64,000 nt of DNA from JALHNI01 sp965229305. GTDB lineage: Bacteria; Acidobacteriota; Terriglobia; Bryobacterales; Bryobacteraceae. Where the stretch lies: NCBI GenBank assembly GCA_965229305.1, contig CBDDIZ010000032.1:1-64000 (forward strand), in the 5' to 3' direction. The first letter of the stretch is position 1, and the number at the start of each line of letters is the position of its first letter. Below are positions 11,101 to 19,443 of the stretch, piece by piece. The position numbers and the translations under genes were made by a program. The notes beneath the pieces were generated by a model that was given only the letters and a program-made list of their open reading frames with translations, did not search any database and was not told where the DNA came from.

Positions 11101-11621
11101 GCCACCGACTGCTCGGCCGTCCCGCTCGACACGCCCGGCATGTAGCTCACAAACGCCTGCGCGCTCCGAATGCCGCCCGAGAAAATGGGCAGCGTCTGCA
11201 GCATCTGCGGCGAAACGCTCGTGCCGCGCAACGGCGACTCCGTCTCGAGCAACGGCGCTTCGCCCGTCACATCGACGCTCTGCTGCACTTCGCCGATTTC
11301 CAAACGCAGGTCCAGCGTCTGCCGCTGAGCCACGCGCAATTCCACGTTGCCGCGATTGAGCCGGCGGAACCCCTGCTTCTCGCCCGTGATCGTATACGGG
11401 CCAGGAGGCAGGCTGGGAAACACATAAAGGCCGGCTTCGCTCGAAACGGTTTCAAACTCCTGGCTGGTGGGTTCATGGCGCGCCTTCACCGCCACGCCCG
11501 GGATCGCCGCCCCGTTGGCATCGGTCACCAAACCGGAGAGCGAGCCGATCGTTTGCTGAGCTGGCAGAAACAGGGCGGCGAGACAAAGTGACGCCGCGAG
11601 CCGGATCAGATTCTTTTTCAT
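8196..11621 (-). CDS. TonB-dependent receptor with N-terminal carboxypeptidase-like domain (Oar-like)
   Basis: An 1141-residue outer-membrane transporter. It has a signal peptide (MKKNLIRLAASLCLAALFLP), then a carboxypeptidase-regulatory Ig-like domain at about residues 25-110 (GSLSGLVTDANGAAIPGV), a plug domain, and a large barrel ending in ITMVLRLEF with the terminal Phe expected of outer-membrane proteins. Length and architecture are standard for the Acidobacterial CarboxypepD_reg/Oar group. No partner genes lie in the same transcript. The promoter region holds a large inverted repeat (11644-11685), so expression is probably regulated. The substrate is unknown. Confidence 0.9.
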   Translation of the reverse strand: MKKNLIRLAASLCLAALFLPAQQTIGSLSGLVTDANGAAIPGVAVKARHEPTSQEFETVSSEAGLYVFPSLPPGPYTITGEKQGFRRLNRGNVELRVAQRQTLDLRLEIGEVQQSVDVTGEAPLLETESPLRGTSVSPQMLQTLPIFSGGIRSAQAFVSYMPGVSSGTAEQSVAGSGGRAAEVLIDGASLTIPESGGTVFNFPGAEMFGEFKILTSTFDAEYGRFGGGVQIYVTKSGTNDLHGAAFLNMRRDIWNANSWANNSRGLPKNKERFNEIGGAMGGPVWIPKVYDGRNKTFWYFTYSKDQRPASILGTPVNTVPTAKMKTGDFSELPASQIIYDPATTSGNTRTPFPGNIIPQARFSRIARNIIPDLPNPTRNTVTSNLDFTNLQVFDRYVYNLKFDHAITSKNRVAFLVTKEQQISDDLSQLPGPLGQGLLTYQRPDNWRINHDLVIKPTVLLHSTYGYSRTRQFWDNHFQRGNASRYGFPGITGDSDATPRVNFRGADALTAWGVQDGKVANGSQLNITYHFSQRLSWVSGRHEWKVGWEIRRLQTTSNPLDLAGSNGQYFFNRAQTASPTNLAGTGNAFASLLLGAADEANRVGLPVQIGNIRYGYHAFYLNDNWKVTPRLTLTMGLRYDLPINWHEKNGDYSTLDLSKPNPGAGGLPGAMIFAGNGAGRTGKKRFYPTDFSNIGPSGGFAYRVGQKGVIRGGFGIFYQTLGNGGCGCRIGFAIPISAVSDGVNQAMNWDNGIVAPPGFRSPFIDPAVGILSGDMDVLGNNFGKAPRIYNWSIGVQQEVKNFLIDIAYQGNRGRGLNSTVELNQLPVSNLALGTLLQRPISSPEVIAAGYKKPYANFPDNQTLAQALRPYPQYFGVLDRNSGAGRTWYDSLQTKVERRFGRFQMMGSYVWSKSLAANHYRQIFSQQGNVGAQDAYNLADMKALLPFDQPHIVNALWTLELPFGKGRKYLNSSNFMTNLLVGNWTLSGAQQYRSGAPIQVSAPNTLGNGVLFSRFKKANRGPDAIRTGIDRTTLDPNDPNARWFNLNAYTLPGQFELGTASTYDTQFRQPPVFSENISLAKRMKFPIARDRTIDLLYQASAFNLLNRTNFGGVVSAIGNPNFGRTTGPQLSSRIITMVLRLEF

Positions 11622-11643
11622 GCGCGAGATTCCATACTTCTTG

Positions 11644-11685
11644 ACTTAGATTACTCAGTAAGACAGCTACCCGAGTTATCTAAGT
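11644..11685. promoter_or_regulatory. large inverted repeat, candidate operator of the TonB receptor
   Basis: Arms ACTTAGATTACTC (11644-11656) and GAGTTATCTAAGT (11673-11685) are inverted complements with one mismatch in 13, separated by 16 nt. The element begins 22 bp upstream of the TonB receptor start. The spacing would place the half-sites about 29 bp centre to centre, nearly three helical turns, which suits a dimeric or tetrameric regulator. The regulator is not identifiable here. Confidence 0.6.
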
Positions 11686-11739
11686 ATGCACAGCGCGCGA
11701 AGCCCCGTCAAGCGGAAAGGATTGTTGAAAGGAAAGGAC

Positions 11740-14406
11740 CTATTCCTGGCGAAGGGCCTGTCGCGGGTCCACCCGCAAGGCCCGAATCACCGCCGGGACC
11801 GTTGCCAGTGTGCAAATGATCGTCAGGCCAAGAAGAGGAAAGCTCACCCGGCCCCATGACCAAGGCCGCACCTGGAACAGCAACGGCTCGATCAGCGGCA
11901 TGGCAAAATACGACACTGCCGCCCCCAGCAGCACCCCGGCCGCCAGCACGCGCAGCGCCCCACCGGCCACGCGCCGCGAGATGTCCCACGGCGAGGCGCC
12001 AATCGCCAGCCGCAGCCCGATCTCCTTGAACGCGCGCGTGAAGGAGAAGTGCAGCAGGCCAATCAGCCCGAGCGCGGCCACCAGCAACGCCAGCACACCC
12101 AGGAACGACGACAGCCAACCCAGCAGACGCTCCCGTCGCAAGGTGCCGTCGAGCAGCTCCGGATACGGCGTTTGGCTCGTGATCCGCACGCTGGGCGCCA
12201 GGCGGCCCAGCGCCCGCGTCAGGTCGAGATCCTCGCCTCGGACGCTCAGCGTCGCCTGGTTCACGCTTTCGTACGGCGCGATCACCAACGGCTCGATCGG
12301 CTGGTGCAGATTCACCACCTTGAAATCCGCCACCACGCCAATTACCTTCTGTGCGATCGGCCCCTGCGCCGATTGCCGCTGGAACTCGAATCCCAAAGGC
12401 TCAGTGTGGCCGAGATACTGCCGCACGAACGCTTCGCTTACCAGCACCGCGGGCGTTCCTAAATCCGCAGGCGCAAAGTCGCGGCCTGCGCGCAGCGGAA
12501 TCGAAAACGTCGCGAGAAAACCCGGCGACCCGCCCAAGTAAACCGGCCTCGGCGATGGCCGCCCCTCGCCCAGCAGGACCGTAGCCCTTGCCTGCCGGCC
12601 CTCGGCCGGCACGCACGTCGACAGGCTCGCCGCCTCCACGCCCGGCTCGCGACGCAACTCGTCCAGCAGCTTCGTGGTGGACTCCGTCGTCCACGAACCA
12701 GGTTCAGTCGCCACCGTCGCCACTGTCACTCGATCCGCCGCAAAGCCCAAGTCCGCGCGTTCGAGATTGCGCAGCGACGTCCCCAGCAAACCCGCAAAGT
12801 GCAGCACGACGAACGTCAAAGCCACCTGCAAGGCCACCAGCGGGTGCAGCAGCCGCGCGGTGGCCGGCAAAGCCCCGGCCCGCATTGCCCCCGCCAGCGA
12901 CACCGACGACGCTCGCAACGCCGGCAGCAAGCCGAACAGCAGCGTGGCCAGCCCACCCGCCACCACCAGAAATCCCAGCAAACGCCGATCCGGCCGCAGA
13001 TCGAGAAACGCTGGGAAGTCGGCCGCACCCAGCCGCGCTACGATCGCCGGACCGGCCACTTGCGCGATCACCCAGCCCAGCACACAAGCCCCCGCGGCCA
13101 GCAGCGAACTCTCCACAAACATCTGCCGCATCACGCGCCAGCGCCCGGCGCCAATCGCCATGCGCAGCGCGAACTCGCGCTCGCGAGCCACCGCGCGCGC
13201 CACCAGCAGATTGCCGACGTTCGCGCACGCGGCCAGCAGCACCAGGCCCACAATCATGGTGACGATCCACAGCGGCTTCTCGAATTGCGAGCGCACATAA
13301 GTCGAAATATCGGCGGCCGGATGGATCAGCAGCTTGGCGTGGCGATAGTCGCGCAACGACGCTTCCTGTCCGCGCCGTCCGCGCGGCATGTGCAGCACGG
13401 CTTCGTTCTGCTGCCGATACTCTTCGAACGCCTTCTGCAGGCGCGCACCCGTGGCCTGTCGATCCGCTCCCTCGCGCCAGCGAGCATGGATTTGGAAGTA
13501 AGTCGCCTCCGGACGCCGCACGAACGCCGGACGCATGCGCGTCGTGAGCGGCAGCCAGATGTCGGTGGGCGCCCCCGGTTCGGCGCCATGAAAACCTTTC
13601 GGCGCCACGCCCGCCACTTCGTAGCGGCCCGCGTCCAGTCCCCGCACGAACAGCGAGAACTGCCGCCCGATCACCCCCGGATCGCGGCGAAAGCGGCTCT
13701 CCCAGAAGCGATCGCTCAGCACCGCTCGCGCCGGGCCCACCGGCCATTCATCCTCTTCCGTGAGAAACCGGCCCAGCGCCGGCTGCAGTTGCCAAGTGGC
13801 GAACGCCCCGCCATTGATCCACTGCGGCCGCACTGGCTCATCCGTCGCTCCATCGAAACGCACCGTCTGGCGAGGGCCCCCGAAAGAAACCCCGTAGAGT
13901 TCAAGATCCGGAGCCGCCGCCGGCCGCAACTTCTCGAAAGCCGGATAGCTGAAGTTGACGTTCTCCCGCGAGCGCCACGCGCCCCCCGCCCCCGGACCGT
14001 CATATGCGAGAAACGCCAGTTGCTCCGGATGCGGCACCGGCAACGGCTTCAGCATCAGCGCATCCACCAGCGAGAACGCCGTCGACGCCGCGCCAATCGC
14101 ACACGAGAGCGACACCATCACCGCCACCGTCGACACCGGATTCTTCACCAGCATCCGCCAGCCGAAACGCGCGTCCTGCGCCAGCGACTCCACCCAGGCC
14201 GTGGCCTTCGCCTCCCGGCTCGCTTCGCGCACCCGCAACTGACTCCCAAAGCGCCGGTGAACCTCGCGCTCCGCCTCTTCCCTCGTCCGCCCCTGGCGCA
14301 TGTACTCGTCTACGCGCTCGTCCAGATGGAACTGCAGTTCTTCCTGCAGATCGCGTTCCAGCCGCTGCGTCCCGAAGGCGTTGGTGAGCCGTGTGAGCCG
14401 GGACAT
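11740..14406 (-). CDS. MacB/FtsX-like duplicated orphan permease (ADOP family)
   Basis: An 888-residue membrane protein of the Acidobacterial duplicated orphan permease type. The soluble N-terminal prefix (LERDLQEELQFHLDERVDEY, about residues 17-36) is the usual permease prefix domain. It is followed by a MacB-type periplasmic core and FtsX-like transmembrane blocks repeated twice, for example residues ~380-480 and the last ~120 residues. No ATPase gene is adjacent, as usual for this family. The PadR regulator starts upstream on the same strand and ends 8 nt before this gene, a standard pairing. The exported substrate is unknown. Confidence 0.9.
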   Translation of the reverse strand: MSRLTRLTNAFGTQRLERDLQEELQFHLDERVDEYMRQGRTREEAEREVHRRFGSQLRVREASREAKATAWVESLAQDARFGWRMLVKNPVSTVAVMVSLSCAIGAASTAFSLVDALMLKPLPVPHPEQLAFLAYDGPGAGGAWRSRENVNFSYPAFEKLRPAAAPDLELYGVSFGGPRQTVRFDGATDEPVRPQWINGGAFATWQLQPALGRFLTEEDEWPVGPARAVLSDRFWESRFRRDPGVIGRQFSLFVRGLDAGRYEVAGVAPKGFHGAEPGAPTDIWLPLTTRMRPAFVRRPEATYFQIHARWREGADRQATGARLQKAFEEYRQQNEAVLHMPRGRRGQEASLRDYRHAKLLIHPAADISTYVRSQFEKPLWIVTMIVGLVLLAACANVGNLLVARAVAREREFALRMAIGAGRWRVMRQMFVESSLLAAGACVLGWVIAQVAGPAIVARLGAADFPAFLDLRPDRRLLGFLVVAGGLATLLFGLLPALRASSVSLAGAMRAGALPATARLLHPLVALQVALTFVVLHFAGLLGTSLRNLERADLGFAADRVTVATVATEPGSWTTESTTKLLDELRREPGVEAASLSTCVPAEGRQARATVLLGEGRPSPRPVYLGGSPGFLATFSIPLRAGRDFAPADLGTPAVLVSEAFVRQYLGHTEPLGFEFQRQSAQGPIAQKVIGVVADFKVVNLHQPIEPLVIAPYESVNQATLSVRGEDLDLTRALGRLAPSVRITSQTPYPELLDGTLRRERLLGWLSSFLGVLALLVAALGLIGLLHFSFTRAFKEIGLRLAIGASPWDISRRVAGGALRVLAAGVLLGAAVSYFAMPLIEPLLFQVRPWSWGRVSFPLLGLTIICTLATVPAVIRALRVDPRQALRQE

Positions 14407-14414
14407 CGGGGAGC

Positions 14415-14744
14415 TTAAGCCAGGCTCAAGATGCGGCCCACTGCGTCAGTGATGGCTCGCCAGCGCACGGCTTCGGTATCGAGATAACGGCGTCCTTCGT
14501 CGGTAATCTCGTACACCCGCGCCCGCCGTTTATTCGCCGTAATCACCCACTTGGCGTCGATCCAACCGCTCTCTTCCAGCCGATGCAGCGCGGGATAAAG
14601 CGATCCTTCTTCCACGCGCAACACGTCTTCGGAGATGGCTTCGATTTGCGTCGCCAAGCCATAGCCATGGAGCGGTCCGCGGCTGGCCAACAGTTTCAGC
14701 ACCAGCAGGGGAAGCGAACCTTGAAGTGCGTCGGGACGAGCCAT
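14415..14744 (-). CDS. PadR-family transcriptional regulator
   Basis: A 109-residue winged-helix repressor. The N-terminal part (LQGSLPLLVLKLLASRGPLHGYGLATQI, in two halves) and EEGSLYPALHRLEESGWI are the PadR DNA-binding helices and wing; VYEITDEGRRYL is the conserved PadR end motif. It is co-transcribed with the duplicated permease downstream and very likely controls it together with its own promoter, as PadR proteins usually do. A good promoter lies at 14771-14798. Confidence 0.93.
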   Translation of the reverse strand: MARPDALQGSLPLLVLKLLASRGPLHGYGLATQIEAISEDVLRVEEGSLYPALHRLEESGWIDAKWVITANKRRARVYEITDEGRRYLDTEAVRWRAITDAVGRILSLA

Positions 14745-14770
14745 AGTCAGTTTTCTTGGTGAGACTTCTG

Positions 14771-14798
14771 ATTATGGCAGATCGTCGCTCAGAGTCAA
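14771..14798 (-). promoter_or_regulatory. sigma-70-type promoter of the padR-permease operon
   Basis: On the minus strand TTGACT (14798-14793), a 16-nt spacer, and CATAAT (14776-14771), 26 nt before the PadR start codon. It overlaps the last codons of the small lipoprotein gene. Confidence 0.65.
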
Positions 14799-15013
14799 GT
14801 CGTGGGCCCGGCCCACTGACCGTCGGCCCGGCGCGTAAACAGAAAACCGCGCGCCTGCCGCTTCTCGAAGTTCATCGCCGCCCCCAACCTGACCACCGGC
14901 TCGCGTATCAGCACAATGTGCCGCCCCGAGAGCAACCGCACCATGCGCCCCTGGGGCGTCGAGCAACCGCTGAGAAGTAGCAGCACGAGAGCCACGGGCC
15001 TGCAAGCTCGCAT
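14795..15013 (-). CDS. small putative lipoprotein
   Basis: A 72-residue protein whose first 17 residues form a lipoprotein signal (LVLLLLSGC, lipobox LSGC, Cys17). The mature part is about 55 residues, basic, with no recognised domain. Its gene is divergent from the GDPD gene with 55 nt between starts, and its end overlaps the padR promoter. The intact lipobox in a frame with no overlapping gene supports it being real. Function unknown. Confidence 0.6.
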   Translation of the reverse strand: MRACRPVALVLLLLSGCSTPQGRMVRLLSGRHIVLIREPVVRLGAAMNFEKRQARGFLFTRRADGQWAGPTT

Positions 15014-15068
15014 CCCCGGACGATACCAAGTTGCTCGCGGCCCGTCCGGCAGAGTGAAATAGAGGGCG

Positions 15069-15914
15069 ATGCGTTCCCTCCTTTTCTCCGCCGTGCTCGC
15101 GACTTCGCTTCACGCCGCCCCGCCCGTCGTCGCGGCTCATCGCGGCGGCGCCTCGCTCATGCCGGAGAACACGCTGCCCGCCTTCGAAAACGCGCTCCGT
15201 CTGGGCGTGCCGATTCTCGAGTTCGACATCAATCTCACCGCCGACGGCCAACTTGTGCTCCACCATGACTCCGACGTGAACCCCGAAGTCTGCCAGCCCG
15301 TGCCCGGTTCGAGCGTCAAGCCCGGGCCGATCCGCCTGCTCACCCTGGCTCAACTGCGCGAGTTCGATTGTGGCGCACGCCGCCCGGCCTCGCGCCCCAA
15401 GCAAGCCCTCTCGCCCGGCGCCGGCATGCCGACCCTCGACGAATTCTTTCGCACCGTCGCCGGCAGCCGCGCCCTCTTGCTTGGCGAAACCAAGATGCCC
15501 GCCCCGGACGCCCCGCAACCCATTGACCCCGTCCTCTTCATCAACCTGATCGAGCCCCTCGTGCGGAAGTACAAACTCGAGGACCGCTTCATTTTGCAAT
15601 CCTTCGACTACCGCACCATCGACGCCATGCGCAAAAAGAATCCGCGCATTGCCCGCTGCCTGCTCGGCGTGCGCCGCTTCAAGCCGGACTATCTCCAGGT
15701 GGCCCGCGAACACGGCGCCACGCACCTGATGATGACCCTCCCCGACGCCGACGCCGCCGGCTTCCAGCAGTTGAAGAACGCCGGCCTCAAGCTCTTCACG
15801 GGCACCGCGAATCGCGAAGCCGAATGGCCCGAGTATGTGCGCTTAGGCTTCGACGCGATTCTTACCGACGACCCGGAAGGGGCGCTGGCCTTCTTGCGGC
15901 GTCAGCCGAAGTAG
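15069..15914 (+). CDS. glycerophosphodiester phosphodiesterase
   Basis: A 281-residue exported GDPD that hydrolyses glycerophosphodiesters to glycerol-3-phosphate and an alcohol. It has a signal peptide (MRSLLFSAVLATSLHAAPP), then the TIM-barrel active-site set: HRGG at 24-27, ENT at 33-35, EFD at 51-53 and HHD at 65-67. All metal and catalytic residues are visible. An Acidobacterial insertion lies between strands (residues ~75-120). Its last 53 nt overlap the convergent ankyrin gene. Confidence 0.9.
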   Translation: MRSLLFSAVLATSLHAAPPVVAAHRGGASLMPENTLPAFENALRLGVPILEFDINLTADGQLVLHHDSDVNPEVCQPVPGSSVKPGPIRLLTLAQLREFDCGARRPASRPKQALSPGAGMPTLDEFFRTVAGSRALLLGETKMPAPDAPQPIDPVLFINLIEPLVRKYKLEDRFILQSFDYRTIDAMRKKNPRIARCLLGVRRFKPDYLQVAREHGATHLMMTLPDADAAGFQQLKNAGLKLFTGTANREAEWPEYVRLGFDAILTDDPEGALAFLRRQPK

Positions 15915-17766
15915 TCGTCACCGGCATCGTCGCCAGCAACGCCATCGTCGACCACGCGCCGGCCGAAGCCGAAATCCATTGATGATGGCCATACGGATAG
16001 CCGAAGTCCATAATCGGCTGCACTGGATGACTGCGGCTCAATACCGGCCACGAACCATCCGGGCGCTGCTGCGCCAGCAGATACGCCACCCCGCGCCGAT
16101 AAGCCGGATGTGTCGCCGGCACCCCCGCCACATACAACGCATACAAGGACTCGCCCGTCGCATACGCATCGGACTGTAGCCTCGGCAACTGCGCCCAACC
16201 GCCATCCGGCCGCTGCAGCGCCAGCAAGCCCTTCACCGCCGCCTCATGCTTCGCGCCCGCCCAAGCCAGCCCCAGCAGCCGCAACGCGTGGTCCTCGGTA
16301 TCGCGTGGCGTTTGCCCTTGCAGCCATTGCGCCGCCCGCGTCACCCGCTCCCGAAACTCCCCGGCCCGACCGGGCAAAGGCATCAGTTGCAGGGCTCGCA
16401 TCGCGACCGCTGTAAAAGTGATGTCCGTATACTCCTGCGGCGGACGATAATCCTGCGACTTGAAGCGCCCGCTCGGTTCCTGCCTCGTCGAGATGTGATG
16501 CACCATCATCTCCACCGGAAAAGTCAGCGTACGGCTCTCCGCCGCGATTCCCAGTACCGGATACGGATTGATGTCCGGCACACTCGTGCCAATCAGATTC
16601 GACCGTGCCCGCCGTCCCCGCGCCAGGTTCGCCGCCGTCTCATACTCCTCGCGAGCCAGCTTCGCATCGATCGTCACGCCCCGTTCGCGCGCCATCACCG
16701 CGGCCATCGCCGGCAGCGAGTTGTGATGGCAGGACGTGCACTTCATCGCCGCCGTCAACGGCGCACCGATCTTCTGCAGCCCCGGCAAACTCCGCTCCAC
16801 GGCCGCCTTCACCGTATTCTCCTGGAGCGGCGCGGGCAGCGGCTCACTCGCCGGAGGCTCCGGCGCACCCGCTTTCCGCAACGCCGCCACGATGGGCGTC
16901 TCACCGAAACGCAACGCCAACGAGAGGCCCGTCTCGCCCAGGTCATTCTTCGGCTTCGGATCGGCTCCCTGGGCCAGCAGATAGTCCACCACCGCTGGCG
17001 CGCCGGGCTCATAAGAAATCGCCGCCCGCATCAGCGCGGTGTAGCCCCGCCGATCCACCGCCTTCACGTCCGCGCCTTTCTCCACCAACATCTTCACGAC
17101 GGTGAGATCGCCGAAGCCGGCCGCATCCTGCAAAGCGGTACGCATCTGCCGCGCTCCATTCGGCGACGCACCTTGCGCCAGCGCGATCTCCACACATTCG
17201 CGGCAATGCCCGAACGCGCTCGAGCGTGCCAGTTCCTGATTGTCGGCCACCTTCGCGCCCTTGGCGATCAGCAACCGCATCAGCGCCAAGTCGCCATTTA
17301 CGCCCGAGCGCAATAGGGCCGTGAACCCGTTCGCTGGTTTGGCCGACGGATTCGCGCCTGTTTCGAGCAGCAGCGCCGCCACCGCCACATTGCCCGGCCG
17401 GTCCGCCGCAATCATCAGCGCCGTATCGCCCGCCCCCGTCGCCGCATCGACTTTGGCGCCGCGCTCGAGCAGCAAGCGCGTCTTCGCGAGATCGTAAGCA
17501 GCCATGTGCAACGCTGTCACGCCATCCGCATTCGCGGCATTTACGTCGGCGCCCGCGTCCAGCAGCACCCGCATCACCTCCGGGCCCGCCGCCATCACCG
17601 CATACATCAACGGCGTCAAGCCATCGTCGTTGGCCACATCCAAACCCGCTTTGGACGTCACCTGTGCCTTCACCGCGCGCACGTCACCCGTGCGAATCGC
17701 CTGATAGACAGCCGGGTCCGCCGCCAGCGCGGTCATCGCCCCCACTACCACCCACAGCAAGCGCAT
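15862..17766 (-). CDS. ankyrin-repeat protein with CxxCH motif and cyclase-fold C-terminus
   Basis: A 634-residue exported protein (MRLLWVVVGAMTALAA signal). The ATG at 17766 is preferred because GGAGG lies 9 nt upstream; an in-frame TTG just before it has no such site. Residues ~20-305 are ankyrin repeats (DDGLTPLMYAV, ADGVTALHMAA and so on). A haem-c type motif CTSCH follows near residue 345, then ~270 residues resembling the alpha-alpha barrel of prenyltransferase/squalene-cyclase-like proteins, with QRPDGGW and QQRPDGSW motifs and a terminal GYPYGHHQWISASAGAW block. A paralogue is at 34327-36561. Function unknown; the periplasm is the likely location. Confidence 0.75.
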   Translation of the reverse strand: MRLLWVVVGAMTALAADPAVYQAIRTGDVRAVKAQVTSKAGLDVANDDGLTPLMYAVMAAGPEVMRVLLDAGADVNAANADGVTALHMAAYDLAKTRLLLERGAKVDAATGAGDTALMIAADRPGNVAVAALLLETGANPSAKPANGFTALLRSGVNGDLALMRLLIAKGAKVADNQELARSSAFGHCRECVEIALAQGASPNGARQMRTALQDAAGFGDLTVVKMLVEKGADVKAVDRRGYTALMRAAISYEPGAPAVVDYLLAQGADPKPKNDLGETGLSLALRFGETPIVAALRKAGAPEPPASEPLPAPLQENTVKAAVERSLPGLQKIGAPLTAAMKCTSCHHNSLPAMAAVMARERGVTIDAKLAREEYETAANLARGRRARSNLIGTSVPDINPYPVLGIAAESRTLTFPVEMMVHHISTRQEPSGRFKSQDYRPPQEYTDITFTAVAMRALQLMPLPGRAGEFRERVTRAAQWLQGQTPRDTEDHALRLLGLAWAGAKHEAAVKGLLALQRPDGGWAQLPRLQSDAYATGESLYALYVAGVPATHPAYRRGVAYLLAQQRPDGSWPVLSRSHPVQPIMDFGYPYGHHQWISASAGAWSTMALLATMPVTTTSADAARRPAPLPGRR

Positions 17767-17799
17767 TTCGGCCAACCTCCGTTGGCGATGCTAGCACGC

Positions 17800-19407
17800 C
17801 TACGCGAGAATCGCTTGCGCCCCCGCGATCAGTTCCTCCAGATGCGCGGCGCTCTTCAGACTCTCCGCATACAGCTTCGTGATGTTCTCCGTGCCCGACG
17901 GACGCGCCGCAAACCAGCCGTTCGCCGTCTCCACCTTTAACCCGCCGATCGCCGCGCCATTGCCCGCCGCGTGCGTCAACTTCGCCGTGATCGGGTCGCC
18001 CGCCAAGGTCGCCGCCGCCACGGACTCCGCGTTCAGTTTCTTCAGCCGATCCTTCTGCTCCGGCGTTGCCGGCGTGTCGATGCGCGTGTAGTAAGAAACG
18101 CCGAACTTCGCCGCCAACTTCGCATAACGCTGCGCTGGATCCTCGCCCGTGCGCGCCGTGATCTCCGCCGCCAGCAGACCCAAAATCAGACCATCTTTAT
18201 CGGTCGACCACGCCTTGCCATTCCGCCGCAGGAAACTCGCGCCCGCGCTTTCCTCGCCGCCAAAGCACACCGACCCATCGAACAACCCCGGTGTAAACCA
18301 CTTAAAGCCCACCGGCACCTCAAACAATCGCCGCCCGCGCGCCGCCACCACGCGATTGATCACCGAACTCGACACCAGCGTCTTCCCGATCGCCGCCGTC
18401 GCCGGCCAGTCCGTACGCGCCTCCAGCAGGTAATCGATCGCCGCCGCCAGATAGTGATTCGGATTCATCAACCCGGCCGAAGGCGTCACAATGCCATGCC
18501 GGTCCGCATCGGGATCATTGCCAAACGCAATGTCGAACTTGTCCTTCAACCCCACCAGCGACGCCATCGCATACGGGCTCGAACAATCCATGCGGATTAC
18601 GCCGTCATGGTCCACCGTCATGAAGCCGAACGCCGGATCCACGGTCTGGTTCACCACGCTCATCGCCAGCCCGTAACGCTCCGCGATGCGCGCCCAGTAA
18701 TCCACCGACGCCCCGCCCAGCGGATCCACGCCAATGCGGACACCCGCCGCGCGAATCGCCTCCATGTCGATCACGTTCCCCAGATCGTTGATATAGGGCT
18801 TCGCCAGATCCATCGAGCGGACGTTCCCCGTGCCCCGTTTCACGCCCGCGTTATTGCCGGCCAGCAGTTCGTTGGCCCGCTTCTCCACCCAGCCCGTCAC
18901 ATCCGTATCGGCCGGCCCGCCGTTCGGTGGATTGTACTTAAAGCCGCCATCCGCCGGCGGATTGTGCGAAGGCGTGATCACAATGCCATCGGCCCAATGC
19001 GCCGTGCGCCCTTCGTTTTCCACCAGAATGGCGCGCGAAATCACCGGCGTCGGCGCGTAGCCATCGCCTTCCTGCACCACCACGTCCACGCCATTGGCCA
19101 CCAGAACTTCAATCGCCGTCCGCTCCGCCCAACGCGACGCCGCGTGCGTATCCTTGCCCAGATACAACGGCCCGTCGATGCCCTGGCCTGCGCGATACTC
19201 GCAGATCGCCTGCGTAATCGCCAGAATGTGCGCTTCGTTGAACGTCGACTTGCTCGGCGTGCCGCGATGCCCGCTCGTCCCAAAGCTCACCCGCTGCACC
19301 GGATTCGCCGGATTCGGCACGTAAGTGTAGTAATCGTCCTCGAGCTTCGCTACGTCAATCAGTAAAGATGCAGGAGCCGGTTGGCCCGCCAGTGAGCTAA
19401 TCGCCAT
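17800..19407 (-). CDS. pgm: phosphoglucomutase (alpha-D-glucose phosphate-specific)
   Basis: A 535-residue phosphohexomutase that interconverts glucose-1-phosphate and glucose-6-phosphate. The start MAISSLAGQPAPASLLIDVA matches the N-terminus of E. coli-type Pgm (546 residues), so I use the ATG at 19407 although the frame stays open further upstream. Visible motifs are FGTSGHRG near the N-terminus, the phosphoserine loop ITPSHNPPADGG, the metal loop DPDADRHG, and the phosphate-binding RPSGTEN near the C-terminus. It is divergent from the RNA methyltransferase gene across 36 nt. Confidence 0.95.
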   Translation of the reverse strand: MAISSLAGQPAPASLLIDVAKLEDDYYTYVPNPANPVQRVSFGTSGHRGTPSKSTFNEAHILAITQAICEYRAGQGIDGPLYLGKDTHAASRWAERTAIEVLVANGVDVVVQEGDGYAPTPVISRAILVENEGRTAHWADGIVITPSHNPPADGGFKYNPPNGGPADTDVTGWVEKRANELLAGNNAGVKRGTGNVRSMDLAKPYINDLGNVIDMEAIRAAGVRIGVDPLGGASVDYWARIAERYGLAMSVVNQTVDPAFGFMTVDHDGVIRMDCSSPYAMASLVGLKDKFDIAFGNDPDADRHGIVTPSAGLMNPNHYLAAAIDYLLEARTDWPATAAIGKTLVSSSVINRVVAARGRRLFEVPVGFKWFTPGLFDGSVCFGGEESAGASFLRRNGKAWSTDKDGLILGLLAAEITARTGEDPAQRYAKLAAKFGVSYYTRIDTPATPEQKDRLKKLNAESVAAATLAGDPITAKLTHAAGNGAAIGGLKVETANGWFAARPSGTENITKLYAESLKSAAHLEELIAGAQAILA

Positions 19408-19443
19408 CAGACCTATCGTAAATGCTAACGTGAGGATTCGCCC

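Noticed and set aside
12799..14418. Long plus-strand open frame opposite the duplicated permease
   Set aside because: Arg/His/Gln-rich shadow composition; the permease and PadR on the minus strand explain the region.
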